DNA of 64,000 bases from Actinomycetaceae bacterium (GTDB lineage: Bacteria; Actinomycetota; Actinomycetes; Actinomycetales; Actinomycetaceae): the NCBI GenBank assembly GCA_030538185.1, contig JAUNUK010000001.1, forward strand, positions 546,296 through 610,295, in the 5' to 3' direction. The position numbers were made by a program, and so were the translations under genes. Of this stretch, positions 37,415-46,162 are shown one piece after another (within the stretch, counting starts at the first letter, position 1; each line of letters starts with the position of its first letter). The notes beneath the pieces are model-generated. The model searched no databases, had not been told where the DNA came from, and was given only the letters and a program-made list of their open reading frames with translations.

Positions 37415-37738
37415 ATGGCAAAAACGATGGACACAGACCTTGCTCGGCAGATGAGAGAAGACTCAGAGCAAACAAGGGATGACCCTTACCCGCCGTATGC
37501 GCGTCCAACAAGACCAAATCGTTCGATGGTGTACTCTGTACGGCTCAGTCCAGAAGAACACCAAAAGATTGAGGATGTAGCAAGAGCCAGTCACCTACCT
37601 GCTGCAACCTTGGTGCGATCATGGATTCTCGAAAAGCTGGAGCACGCCCCACATGGGCCTAAGGACATTCCAACCCTGTCCTTTGTTCCTGGACACGTGG
37701 CAACCAATGAACTTGTGGCTCAGCACGGCAATGACTGA
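37415..37738 (+). CDS. BrnA/CopG-like putative antitoxin (module 1)
   Basis: A 107-residue partner with a predicted ribbon-helix-helix segment (SMVYSVRLSPEEHQKIEDVA, then SHLPAATLVRSWILEKLE), the DNA-binding fold of BrnA-type antitoxins. The charged N-terminus would wrap the toxin. Its end overlaps the xerC start by eight bases. Confidence 0.62.
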   Translation: MAKTMDTDLARQMREDSEQTRDDPYPPYARPTRPNRSMVYSVRLSPEEHQKIEDVARASHLPAATLVRSWILEKLEHAPHGPKDIPTLSFVPGHVATNELVAQHGND

Positions 37739-38642
37739 AACGCGGGCTGGAGTTGAGGAAGCCTATGAGCGGCATCTGGGGCTTACACGCGGGCTTTCGG
37801 CACACACGACCAGGGCTTATCTCGGGGATTTGCGTTCGCTTTTAGACTTTTTAGACATTGACGAGGGCGACACGCTTGAAACCCTTTCCCTGGGCGGGCT
37901 CAACCTGCGTGGCTGGTTGGCCACCCAGATAGCCGCAGGCACCAGCCGTACAACGATCGCCAGACGTGTCGCTTCCATTCGCACGTTTTTTGCCTGGGCG
38001 CACGACCAAGGGATTGCATCTTTTGGGGATGTGGCGAAACTTAAGGCGCCGCGCCCAGACCAGGTGCTGCCTAAAACATTGACCAAGGATGAGGTTGGGC
38101 GCCTATTAGACCACGCCTGTTTGGAGTCCCACAACGATGCCGCCGGTTTGCGTACCTGGGCGGCACTTGAACTCCTGTATGCAACAGGGCTGCGCATCTC
38201 AGAGCTGGTCGGCTTGGACCTGACAGACATTGACCACAGTTCTTTTCTGGTTCGGGTGACAGGCAAAGGGGACAAACAGCGCATCGTCCCCTTTGGGAAG
38301 CCGGCACTTTTGGCCCTGGAAGAATACCTGGAGAAGGGCCGGCCAGGCCTCGCCGCCCCTGCCTCCGGCGCGGCCGTATTCTTAGGTGACAAGGGCGGAC
38401 GCCTGGATGCCCGGGTCTTGCGTGGAACCCTGCACCGACTCACCGCCAGGGCAGGTGTTCCAGATATTGGCCCACACGGACTTAGACACTGTGCGGCAAC
38501 GCACCTCTTGGATGGAGGCGCCGATATCCGCAGCGTCCAAGAAATTTTGGGACACACCTCCCTGGCCACCACACAGCGCTACACGCACATATCCATGAGC
38601 CGACTAAACGCCGCCTACCAACAAGCCCACCCCCGCGCCTGA
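37731..38642 (+). CDS. xerC: Tyrosine recombinase XerC
   Basis: Resolves chromosome dimers at dif with XerD and FtsK. The start at 37731 gives 303 residues, the normal Xer length; 37653 would add 26 residues that overlap the antitoxin. The N-terminal core-binding domain (about 10-95) is followed by the catalytic residues Arg in ATGLRISELVG, Lys in GKGDKQRIVPFG, His-x-x-Arg in HGLRHCAATH, His in LGHTSLATTQRY and the Tyr in that last segment. XerC is preferred over XerD because xerC lies next to dprA in related genomes. A one-mismatch copy of the repeated word lies at 37857-37869. Confidence 0.9.
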   Translation: MTETRAGVEEAYERHLGLTRGLSAHTTRAYLGDLRSLLDFLDIDEGDTLETLSLGGLNLRGWLATQIAAGTSRTTIARRVASIRTFFAWAHDQGIASFGDVAKLKAPRPDQVLPKTLTKDEVGRLLDHACLESHNDAAGLRTWAALELLYATGLRISELVGLDLTDIDHSSFLVRVTGKGDKQRIVPFGKPALLALEEYLEKGRPGLAAPASGAAVFLGDKGGRLDARVLRGTLHRLTARAGVPDIGPHGLRHCAATHLLDGGADIRSVQEILGHTSLATTQRYTHISMSRLNAAYQQAHPRA

Positions 38643-38678
38643 ACCACGATATGTTTCGGATTCACTAAAACGAAAAGG

Positions 38679-38912
38679 CTAGGCGGTCCTGTTCAGTTCG
38701 CGTTCAACGGCCAGTCTTATCCACGAAGAGACAGAGCGATCATCTTTGTGTGCCCTTTCTCTCACCTCGGTTAACACATCCGGAGGAAAACGAACAGCAA
38801 TAGGCGATGTTTTTGGGCTTGAGCGGCGCAGTGGCGGACCTTGAGGTTCTTGATTTTCAGGCTTGGCGTAGTAGCCATATTCATGCTCGGGACTCATGAG
38901 TTCAGTACTCAT
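38679..38912 (-). CDS. Ribbon-helix-helix putative antitoxin (module 2)
   Basis: 77 residues. The start at 38912 (MSTELMSPEHEYGYY) has AAGGA upstream; a longer reading to 39008 would lie within the toxin gene. The C-terminal half SPIAVRFPPDVLTEVRERA and SVSSWIRLAVERELN is a ribbon-helix-helix. It overlaps the end of the toxin gene by 11 bases, indicating coupling. Confidence 0.65.
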   Translation of the reverse strand: MSTELMSPEHEYGYYAKPENQEPQGPPLRRSSPKTSPIAVRFPPDVLTEVRERAHKDDRSVSSWIRLAVERELNRTA

Positions 38913-39243
38913 CACGATCCTTTCTAAACGTTGCAGCAAGGTGAGCACTTGCTTCATAACACCCAATCGGCCTGCATTTCTTAAAATTTCCCGATCTGGC
39001 TGGAGCAATCGGGACTACCAGAATGCGATGCTCAACCTCGGCAACCATCAGCCAATGAGCTGGCGGTTTGGCAGGATAAAAGAGCGGATCGCTTGACCAA
39101 ACGTCTAACACATCGTCCACCCCCAAACGTGGATGCTTAAAAAGATGGGCGCTTTGGGCGTCAATCTCAAAGGGGTTGTGCTCGTCGAGCAGCCCAGGGT
39201 CAAGCACCCTATCCTCCTTTGATTGTATTACAAACGAATACAT
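38902..39243 (-). CDS. BrnT-like putative toxin (module 2)
   Basis: 113 residues with HPRLGVDDVLDVWSSDPLF, HWLMVAEVEHRILVVPIAP and CRPIGCYEASAHLAATFRKD, a pattern resembling BrnT-type toxins and matching the layout of module 1 (toxin first, RHH partner second). The two modules are diverged in sequence and lie on either side of xerC in opposite orientation. The upstream region is AT-rich; no clear ribosome site is visible, so it might be leaderless. Confidence 0.58.
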   Translation of the reverse strand: MYSFVIQSKEDRVLDPGLLDEHNPFEIDAQSAHLFKHPRLGVDDVLDVWSSDPLFYPAKPPAHWLMVAEVEHRILVVPIAPARSGNFKKCRPIGCYEASAHLAATFRKDRDEY

Positions 39244-39386
39244 ATTTCTAGACTAATAAACAGAATGTCCACGCCCGAAGAGTCCATGATTTATGGCGGG
39301 TATTGTGCGCATTGGGCAATACGCAGATAGAAGATGGCATCCGGGTAATCCCTATTTGCAATCCCGGTACCTAAACAGCGCCCTTT

Positions 39387-39908
39387 TTAGCCGTACTTTA
39401 AGACGATGTTGGCGCACAGGTGCCACAGAGGATCCTCGTATTCTTTCTGCGATACGCGGATCCCGAAATGCAGGGCTGGGCCTTCCCAGCCGTGGCCCTC
39501 AACCAGGAAGCCTATGGTGTCTCCAGCAAAGACCTCATCACCTTCAGCAACAACGGGCTCGATAGGTTCATAGGTGGAACGCTTGCCGTCATCGTGATCA
39601 ATGGACACAAGCGGGCGGTCCACAACAGTCCCAGCGAAAGCCACAACGCCGTCTTTCGCCGCCACAACCGCAGAGCCCACGTCCAACGCCAAGTCAACGC
39701 CGCGGTGCCCAGGCAGCCACGGTTGTGCCGGTGGGTCAAAGCGGCGCGGCACTTCTACGGGAGTGCCCGTGGGCCAGATGTAATCGCCGCACCTGGCCTG
39801 AGTGCCAGAAGACATAGGAGACGCCCTCGGCAATGAATGGGATGTGGGAGGTGTCGCTACCTGGAAACTTAAGGCGAAAAACCCGGCTAGAAGAAAAAGT
39901 CTGTGCAT
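39387..39908 (-). CDS. M23-family peptidase-like secreted protein lacking one active-site His
   Basis: A 173-residue protein with an N-terminal signal-like helix (MHRLFLLAGFFALSF) and an M23 (LytM) fold. The first metal motif is GHRGVDLAL (His and Asp). The second, usually HxH, reads ALHFGIR here, so the metal His remains but the general-base His is Ala. It may be inactive and act as a regulator or binder of peptidoglycan. The start at 39908 is chosen for its signal sequence. The gene lies beside rpsB as in mycobacteria. It contains an exact copy of the repeated word (39822-39834). Confidence 0.8.
   Translation of the reverse strand: MHRLFLLAGFFALSFQVATPPTSHSLPRASPMSSGTQARCGDYIWPTGTPVEVPRRFDPPAQPWLPGHRGVDLALDVGSAVVAAKDGVVAFAGTVVDRPLVSIDHDDGKRSTYEPIEPVVAEGDEVFAGDTIGFLVEGHGWEGPALHFGIRVSQKEYEDPLWHLCANIVLKYG
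39822..39834 (-). repeat. Repeated word ATTGCCGAGGGCG (coding copy)
   Basis: Exact copy in the linker after the signal sequence of the M23-like gene, read as Leu-Pro-Arg-Ala, a region that should tolerate inserted DNA words. Confidence 0.8.
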
Positions 39909-39959
39909 GAGACAAGTCTGAACAAAACCTTGCCCAGGAAAACCCCTGAAGCAACCAGC

Positions 39960-39994
39960 TGTGGATAAATCTAAACACTGAGAATTGTGGATAA
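39960..39994. promoter_or_regulatory. Paired DnaA-box-like TGTGGATAA sites, 26-bp pitch (pair 3)
   Basis: TGTGGATAA at 39960-39968 and 39986-39994, with a 17-base spacer, identical in geometry to pairs 1 and 2. It is located between the M23-like gene and rpsB. Confidence 0.6.
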
Positions 39995-40059
39995 CACCAC
40001 AGGGCGGATCTGTCCACATAGATTAGGGCACTCAGGCTCGGTGCGGTAACATCTATTGG

Positions 40060-40225
40060 CGGCGAATTCGCCGACTTCGCGCACTTGTTTGGTTGGAAAC
40101 CAACCCGACGTGGCCCTAGGTCCAAGGCTAGTCCTTGGTGGGGCGCGACGCAGGTGCCAGGTCCCGCAAGGGAGATAACCGAAAACCGGGAGGCCTAGCT
40201 TCCCACAATGCGCACGCTTGTGCGC
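40060..40225 (+). promoter_or_regulatory. Structured 5' leader of rpsB-tsf
   Basis: Four compact hairpins in series: the 14-bp palindrome CGGCGAATTCGCCG (40060-40073), GGTTGG-AAA-CCAACC (40091-40105), CCAAGG-CCTTGG (40122-40138) and GCGCAC-GCTT-GTGCGC (40210-40225). S2 autoregulates through its leader in several phyla, so this could be an S2-binding element; no known consensus was recognised. Confidence 0.4.
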
Positions 40226-40239
40226 CGAAAGGACGAGCC

Positions 40240-41202
40240 ATGGCCGTCGTAACTATGCGCCAGCTGCTTGAAAGCGGCGTTCACTTTGGGCACCAGACCC
40301 GCCGTTGGAACCCCAAGATGAAGCGATTCATCCTGACCGAACGCAACGGAATTTACATTATCGACCTGCACCAGACAGTTGCAGATATCGATATGGCCTA
40401 CGAGTTTGTGAAGCAGACCGTTGCCCACGGCGGCTCGGTGCTTTTCGTAGGCACCAAGAAGCAGGCCCAAGAGGCCGTTGCCGAACAGGCCGCTCGCGTG
40501 GGAATGCCCTACGTCAACCAGCGTTGGCTGGGCGGTATGCTTACCAACTTCAACACGGTTCACAAGCGTTTGCAGCGTTTGAAGGAACTGGAACAAATCG
40601 ACTTTGACGACGTTGCTGCATCAGGCTGGACCAAGAAGGAACTGCTGATGATGTCGCGCGAAAAGGACAAGCTGGAAAAGACCCTGGGCGGCATCCGCGA
40701 CATGATCAAGGTGCCATCAGCCGTGTGGGTTATCGACACCAAGAAGGAACACTTGGCTGTCACCGAGGCCCGTAAGCTCAATATCCCCGTGGTGGCAATC
40801 CTGGACACCAACTGTGACCCGGACGAAGTCGACTACCGCATCCCGGGCAACGACGACGCAATCCGTTCCGTGGCTCTGTTGACCAAGGTTATTGCCGACG
40901 CCTGCGCCGAGGGCGTTTTGGCTCGCGCCAATGTCCGCAAACAGGCTACCGAGGGCGAAACGGAAGATACTGCAGCTGCAGAGCCCTTGCCCGAGTGGGA
41001 ACGCGAGCTTCTAGAGGGCTCCAAGGCCGTTGCTGAAGAAGACGCCGCCGAAAAGCCAGCTGCTGAAAAACCAGCTGCCAAGAAGCCTGCCGCGAAGAAG
41101 CCTGCTGCCGAAAAACCAGCCGCCGAAAAACCGGCAAAGGCAAGCAAGGCTCCTGCTGAGGCTAAGGAAGAGCCTGCCGAAACCACAACCGAAGAAGCCT
41201 GA
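40240..41202 (+). CDS. rpsB: 30S ribosomal protein S2 with AEKPAA-repeat tail
   Basis: 320 residues. The core matches S2 ([50 protein letters not shown] [17 protein letters not shown]). The start at 40240 follows GAAAGGAC. The last 55 residues are a low-complexity tail of repeated Ala-Glu-Lys-Pro-Ala-Ala and Ala-Lys-Lys-Pro-Ala units. It forms an operon with tsf, 15 bases downstream. Confidence 0.96.
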   Translation: MAVVTMRQLLESGVHFGHQTRRWNPKMKRFILTERNGIYIIDLHQTVADIDMAYEFVKQTVAHGGSVLFVGTKKQAQEAVAEQAARVGMPYVNQRWLGGMLTNFNTVHKRLQRLKELEQIDFDDVAASGWTKKELLMMSREKDKLEKTLGGIRDMIKVPSAVWVIDTKKEHLAVTEARKLNIPVVAILDTNCDPDEVDYRIPGNDDAIRSVALLTKVIADACAEGVLARANVRKQATEGETEDTAAAEPLPEWERELLEGSKAVAEEDAAEKPAAEKPAAKKPAAKKPAAEKPAAEKPAKASKAPAEAKEEPAETTTEEA

Positions 41203-41217
41203 CAAGAAAGGACCGCA

Positions 41218-42057
41218 ATGGCCAACTACACAACTCAGGACATCAAAGAACTGCGCGAGGCAACTGGCGCAGGAATGATGGATGTCAAGAAGGCTTTGGA
41301 CGAAGCTAATGGAGACCGCGAAGAAGCCCTGAAAATTATTCGCATCAAGGGCCAAAAGTCGCTGTCGAAGCGTGAAGGCCGCGCCACGGGTGCGGGCCTC
41401 ATTGCCGCTGGTGTTATTGACACCCCTGCTGGTCAGCGTGGAACCTTGGTAGAGGTCAAGTCTGAAACTGACTTCGTCGCCAAGAACGACAAGTTTATCG
41501 AGGTTGCCGACAAGGTGCTTAAGGCAGCCCTGGACTCGGGCGCCGACACGGTTGAAGGCGTGCTGGCAGCCAAGGTCGATGGCGAAACAGCCAAAGACGT
41601 GCTCGAGGGACTGGCAGCCGTTATCGGCGAAAGGCTCGAACTGGCTTCCGTGGCACAGCTTGAGGGTGACAAGGTTGCCCTCTACCTACACCGCACATCC
41701 AAGGACCTGCCCCCACAGGTGGGTGTCTTGGTAGCGACCGATGCAGCAGGTGCAGAAATTGGGCGCGATATTGCCATGCATATCACCGCAAATACACCTG
41801 CCTACACAAGCCGCGAAGACATCCCAGCAGATGATTTGGCTCGTGAACGCACAACCCTGGAAGAAGCAACACGCGCTGAAGGCAAGCCCGAAGCAGCCGT
41901 CGCCAAGATTGTGGAAGGCAAGCTCAACGGCTTCTTCAAGGACAATGTCCTGTTGGATCAGCCCTATGCTCGCGATACAAAGCTCAGTGTTTCGCAGGTC
42001 TTGGAGCAAGCCAAGGCGAAGGTGACGGGTTTCGCCCGTATCCGAGTCGGAGAGTGA
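41218..42057 (+). CDS. tsf: Elongation factor Ts
   Basis: Nucleotide exchange factor for EF-Tu. The 279 residues start with the EF-Tu-binding N-terminal domain (IKELREATGAGMMDVKKALDEANGD) and include the TDFVAKND motif and the C-terminal coiled module ending VTGFARIRVGE. Ends four bases before a strong hairpin. Confidence 0.97.
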   Translation: MANYTTQDIKELREATGAGMMDVKKALDEANGDREEALKIIRIKGQKSLSKREGRATGAGLIAAGVIDTPAGQRGTLVEVKSETDFVAKNDKFIEVADKVLKAALDSGADTVEGVLAAKVDGETAKDVLEGLAAVIGERLELASVAQLEGDKVALYLHRTSKDLPPQVGVLVATDAAGAEIGRDIAMHITANTPAYTSREDIPADDLARERTTLEEATRAEGKPEAAVAKIVEGKLNGFFKDNVLLDQPYARDTKLSVSQVLEQAKAKVTGFARIRVGE

Positions 42058-42060
42058 GTT

Positions 42061-42092
42061 TTGGCCCCGAGGTCTAAGTACCTCGGGGCCAA
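42061..42092 (+). terminator. Hairpin terminator after tsf
   Basis: A perfect 13-bp stem (42061-42073 with 42080-42092) closes the rpsB-tsf unit. No strong T-run follows. Confidence 0.7.
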
Positions 42093-42159
42093 CTTCTATC
42101 CAGTCTCGACCAAGTGATTTTTCCAGTTTCTCTAGTTTTTCTAGGCAGAGAGGAAAGCA

Positions 42160-42897
42160 ATGACAGCACCCAAGCAGCGACGTGTACTGCTGAAGCTTTC
42201 AGGTGAGGTTTTTGGAGGCGGAAAAGTCGGTTTGGACCCAGACGTTGTGGCGGATATTGCTCGCCAAATTAGTTTGGCCGTGGAAGAAGGTGTCCAAACG
42301 GCTGTCGTCGTCGGTGGTGGTAACTTCTTCAGGGGTGCTGAACTATCTGTGCGCGGTCTGGATCGTGCCCGGGCTGACTATATGGGCATGTTAGGAACCG
42401 TCATGAACGCCTTAGCTTTGCAGGATTTTTTGGAGCAGGCAGGCACCCGTACCCGTGTACAAACCGCGATAGCTATGGGGCAAGTTGCCGAATCCTACGT
42501 CCCTCTGCGCGCAATCAGGCACCTCGAAAAGGGCAGGGTCGTCATATTTGGTGCTGGCGCTGGATTGCCGTACTTCTCGACCGATACGGTCGCAGCACAA
42601 CGCGCCTTAGAAATACACTGCCAGGAGGTCTTGGTCGGCAAGAACGGAGTAGACGGTGTCTACAGCGCCGATCCCCGTAAAGACCCCCAAGCCACCAAGT
42701 TCGAGAGTGTGACCTACGCCGAAGCCTTAGCCAAAGGACTAAAGGTTGTGGATGCGACAGCATTGTCCTTGTGCATGGACAACAACCTTGATATGCGGGT
42801 CTTTGGAATGTCTGAGCCCGGTAACGTCACAAGAGTGCTTCTAGGTGAGAAGATGGGAACACTTGTAACCACACAAAAGAAGGAAACAGGGGTTTAA
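42160..42897 (+). CDS. pyrH: Uridylate kinase
   Basis: Phosphorylates UMP to UDP. The 245 residues contain the amino-acid-kinase motifs [65 protein letters not shown] and [24 protein letters not shown] precedes the ATG. Followed after two bases by frr. Confidence 0.97.
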   Translation: MTAPKQRRVLLKLSGEVFGGGKVGLDPDVVADIARQISLAVEEGVQTAVVVGGGNFFRGAELSVRGLDRARADYMGMLGTVMNALALQDFLEQAGTRTRVQTAIAMGQVAESYVPLRAIRHLEKGRVVIFGAGAGLPYFSTDTVAAQRALEIHCQEVLVGKNGVDGVYSADPRKDPQATKFESVTYAEALAKGLKVVDATALSLCMDNNLDMRVFGMSEPGNVTRVLLGEKMGTLVTTQKKETGV

Positions 42898-42899
42898 CC

Positions 42900-43457
42900 G
42901 TGATTGATCAGACTCTCAAGGACGCCACCATCAAAATGGATAAGGCAGTCGAGGTCGCCAGCGGCGACTTCGCAAACATCCGCACCGGCAGGGCCAATGC
43001 CGCAATGTTCTCCCAGATTGTGGTGGACTACTACGGAGCCCCTACTCCTTTACAGCAACTGGCTTCTTTCAATATCCCTGAAGCCCGTTCCGTGCTGATC
43101 ACCCCCTTCGATCGCTCAGCAACGGGTGAGATCCTCAAGGCCATTCGTGAATCAGACCTGGGTGTCAACCCGACGGACGACGGCAATGTTATTCGCGTCC
43201 AGTTGCCTGCCTTGACTGAGGAACGTCGTAAAGAGTACGTCAAACAAGCGAGGGCTAAGGCCGAGGACGCTCGAGTATCTGTGCGCGCCGTTCGCCGCAA
43301 GGCCAAGGATGTCTTGGATAAGGCCAAGAAAGACGGCGAAGCAGGCGAAGACGAGATCGAGCGTGCAGAGAAGGAACTTGAGTCCATCACAAAGGCACGA
43401 GTCGATCAGATCGATGAACTATTGGCTTCCAAAGAAGCCGATCTAATGACAGTTTAA
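42900..43457 (+). CDS. frr: Ribosome recycling factor
   Basis: Splits the post-termination ribosome with EF-G. The 185 residues form the L-shaped three-helix bundle plus domain II (ANIRTGRANAAMFSQIVVDYYGAPTPLQQLA, RSVLITPFDRS, RKEYVKQARAKAEDARVSVR). GTG start two bases after pyrH. Confidence 0.97.
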   Translation: MIDQTLKDATIKMDKAVEVASGDFANIRTGRANAAMFSQIVVDYYGAPTPLQQLASFNIPEARSVLITPFDRSATGEILKAIRESDLGVNPTDDGNVIRVQLPALTEERRKEYVKQARAKAEDARVSVRAVRRKAKDVLDKAKKDGEAGEDEIERAEKELESITKARVDQIDELLASKEADLMTV

Positions 43458-43471
43458 GGAAGGCATCTATC

Positions 43472-44380
43472 ATGTCTGAGGTCCCATCAGGGTCCTCGGT
43501 GTCACCTCGTGAGACGCAGGACCGACCTTTAGACAAGGGTAGGGAATCTCGCAGGCAGGCTGTCCAGGACAAGCCGAGTCCAGGACGCAATCTCAAGGTG
43601 GCAATACCGGTGGCATTGCTTCTGGGTGGCGTAGTGGCGGCATCTTTGCTGTTCTATCCACCCTCCTTTGTGGCACTCGCAATCATCGCTGTCGGTTTAG
43701 CAGTCTATGAACTAGATCAGGCATTCGCTCACGGGGATAGCCGTGTATCCGTGGTGCCTGTCGTGGTAGGTGGCACTGGGATCCTGGTTTCCGCTTACCG
43801 ACTGGGCTTAGAGTCCATGCTTGCCGCCCTCGTCATGACGGCTGCTGCTTGTGTGCTGTGGCGACTTTTGGATGGAGACGGGGGTCCCAGCGCTCTAAGA
43901 GACATTTCCTCATCCGTCTTTGCCGTGGCCTACCTGCCGTTCTTGGCCTCTTTTGCCATACTGATCCTGGCTGAACTGGGCGCTCAGGCTGTCATTGTCT
44001 TTATCGTGTTGGCCGTGGCATCTGATACGGGCGGCTTTGTTATAGGGGTGCTGCTAGGCAAACACAAGATGGCACCCAATATTTCGCCAAAGAAAACCTG
44101 GGAAGGTTTCGCAGGTTCGTTAATCTTTTCCCTTGCCGCCGCTTTGGTGTCCGTGTATCTGCTGGGGGTGAGCCTATGGTGGGCTCTCCTTTTAGGGGTG
44201 GCGGCGACCTTCACGGCAATCGTAGGTGACCTGGCAGAGTCCTTGCTCAAACGCGATTTGGGTGTCAAAGACATGGGGACATTGCTCCCTGGGCACGGCG
44301 GGATTTTGGACAGGCTGGATTCCTTGTTGATATCTGCCCCCGTGTGTTACCTGATTTTGCGCACAGCGCTATTGACCTAG
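43472..44380 (+). CDS. cdsA: Phosphatidate cytidylyltransferase
   Basis: Makes CDP-diacylglycerol for phospholipid synthesis. The 302-residue protein has a soluble N-terminus of about 45 residues, about eight membrane helices and the family signature SLLKRDLGVKDMGTLLPGHG followed by GILDRLDS. It lies between frr and rlmN, as in mycobacteria. Confidence 0.94.
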   Translation: MSEVPSGSSVSPRETQDRPLDKGRESRRQAVQDKPSPGRNLKVAIPVALLLGGVVAASLLFYPPSFVALAIIAVGLAVYELDQAFAHGDSRVSVVPVVVGGTGILVSAYRLGLESMLAALVMTAAACVLWRLLDGDGGPSALRDISSSVFAVAYLPFLASFAILILAELGAQAVIVFIVLAVASDTGGFVIGVLLGKHKMAPNISPKKTWEGFAGSLIFSLAAALVSVYLLGVSLWWALLLGVAATFTAIVGDLAESLLKRDLGVKDMGTLLPGHGGILDRLDSLLISAPVCYLILRTALLT

Positions 44381-44412
44381 AGCGTTTAAGAAAGTGAGGT
44401 GAGAATACAGCG

Positions 44413-45613
44413 ATGTCGAAACAAGTGATGCCAAGCGATGAAGTGCCGCAAGGGGCTACCAGCCAAGATGCGCGCCCGCAGCTGAGGCTAACGCCAACAC
44501 GTAGGGGGAAAGCCCCTATCCACTGGGCCGATCTGGATGCCCAGGGCCGCAAAGAAGCCATGGTCGGTCTTGGCCTCCCAGAGTTTCGGGCGGCTCAATT
44601 ATCGGCCCACTATTTTGGACACGGCCTAGTTGACACCCACAAGATGACAGACTTACCGGCTGGGGTGCGTGCAGACCTTGCCCAGTTTTTTTCCGCCCTT
44701 GATCAGTGAGGTCAAAGAGCTGCGTGCAGACTCAGGGCGCACCTTGAAGCACCTGTGGCAACTCTTTGATGGCGCACAGGTCGAATCGGTGCTAATGCGC
44801 TATCCAAAACGCATCACACTTTGCATATCTTCCCAAGTAGGTTGCGGTATGGGTTGTCCTTTTTGTGCCACCGGCCAGCTTGGATTGACCCGCAACTTGT
44901 CTGCGGCAGAGATCGTGGAACAAGTCAGGGTCTCCAATGAATATGCCCGCGATGGTCGGCTGCGTGGCGGGGAAGGTCGCGTCTCTAATGTGGTCTTTAT
45001 GGGCATGGGCGAGCCTTTGGCAAATTACAAAGCCCTCATGTCGGCAATACATTCACTAATATCGCCACAGCCTCAAGGATTTGGCATGTCCGCCCGTGGG
45101 ATAGTCGTCTCAACCGTTGGTTTAGCGCCAGGTATCCACAAGCTCGCAGCGGAGGGTTTGCCGCTTACCTTGGCACTTTCCTTACATGCCCCAGATGATG
45201 AACTTCGCGATGAGCTCATCCCCATGAACTCCCGCTTCAAGGTCAATGAATTGCTTGATGCAGCGCGGCATTATTTCGAGGTGACCGGAAGAAGAGTCTC
45301 AATCGAATACGCCTTGATTAAGGACATGAACGATCACCAGTGGCGTGCCCAATTGCTTGCCGACCTGATCAATGCGCGAGGAAAAGGGTGGGCACACGTG
45401 AACCCAATTCCCTTGAATCCAACCCCAGATTCGATCTGGACGGCTTCGTCACCGCGCGTTCAGCAAACTTTCGTGGATACTTTGATAGACGCATCCGTTC
45501 CCACGACTATCCGAGATACTCGAGGTTCGGATATAGACGGAGCGTGTGGGCAACTTGCTGCCGGCATGAAGAAGGAGGCTAAACATGTTCCCAGTCGTGA
45601 AGCTCTTGGCTAA
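44413..45613 (+). pseudogene. rlmN: 23S rRNA/tRNA adenine-C2 methyltransferase RlmN, split by a one-base frameshift
   Basis: Radical-SAM enzyme that methylates A2503 of 23S rRNA and A37 of some tRNAs. The first 98 residues read from 44413 and then stop at 44709; the rest (44669-45613) continues in another frame. The break is at a run of seven T at 44686-44692: with six T the text would read AQFFPPLISEVKELRADSG, exactly the family join, and the joined gene would encode about 399 residues. All functional parts survive: CGMGCPFCATGQLGL (4Fe-4S cysteines) and DIDGACGQLA (catalytic Cys). It could be a sequencing error, a recent inactivation, phase variation or slippage rescue. The typing as pseudogene is provisional. 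Confidence 0.82.
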
Positions 45614-46130
45614 GGGCTACGACCGTGACCAGGTTGAAGAGTTCTTTGACCTTGCCAAACAGGCATACGAAGGTTCTGGGGGCCCCCCGGATTTTGACGC
45701 TTCAGATGTGCGGGAGGCCGCCTTCGATATCGTGCCCCGAGGTTATTCCTTTGCGGCAGTCGACGCGGCTCTAGATCGTTTGGAAGCTGCCTTCGTGCAA
45801 AGGGCGCGTGCCGACCACATTGCCGTCAACGGCCAGGAAGCCTGGATGTCGCACGTCGCCAGTCAGGCCACAACACTGTACCCGCGTTTGCTGCGTCCCC
45901 CGGGAGCACGCTTCAGGCACCCCGTGGGCCGCAAAAGAGGCTACGAGGTCGGTGCAGTAGATGAGCTCCTGGAACGCTTGGTTGCCTACTTTGACGAGGG
46001 CGTACCCTTAACTTCTGCACAGGTCAGAGCCGTCACTTTCCCTTCAGCGCGCGGGTCGCGAGCCTACGAAGAGGGCACCGTGGATGCCTACATTGCCAGG
46101 GCAGTAGAGGTGCTACTCGCAGTCGAATAG
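45585..46130 (+). CDS. DivIVA-domain protein
   Basis: 181 residues with repeated DivIVA-like turns (GYDRDQVEEFFDLA, PRGYSFAAVDAALDRLEAAF, KRGYEVGAVDELLERLVAYF, GSRAYEEGTVDAYIARAVEVL), each a Gly-Tyr or Tyr-Glu step before an amphipathic helix. Such proteins sense membrane curvature or poles in actinobacterial growth. This one lacks the long coiled coil of Wag31, so it is a minor paralogue. GAAGGAGG precedes the ATG; it overlaps rlmN by 29 bases. Confidence 0.8.
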   Translation: MFPVVKLLAKGYDRDQVEEFFDLAKQAYEGSGGPPDFDASDVREAAFDIVPRGYSFAAVDAALDRLEAAFVQRARADHIAVNGQEAWMSHVASQATTLYPRLLRPPGARFRHPVGRKRGYEVGAVDELLERLVAYFDEGVPLTSAQVRAVTFPSARGSRAYEEGTVDAYIARAVEVLLAVE

Positions 46131-46162
46131 AAGGATGCGATGCTAGCTAGGTGCGTGGTTGA

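Larger units (their letters stand above)
39909..40239. other. Divergent region with paired boxes and structured rpsB leader
   Basis: This 331-bp gap has no gene. It holds the third TGTGGATAA pair (39960-39994) near the M23-like start and, beyond about 40040, four successive hairpins leading to rpsB. A longer reading of S2 from 40135 is not supported. Confidence 0.5.

Noticed and set aside
41040..41190. CRISPR-like short tandem repeats
   Set aside because: The repeats encode the AEKPAA tail of ribosomal protein S2 in frame, without spacers.
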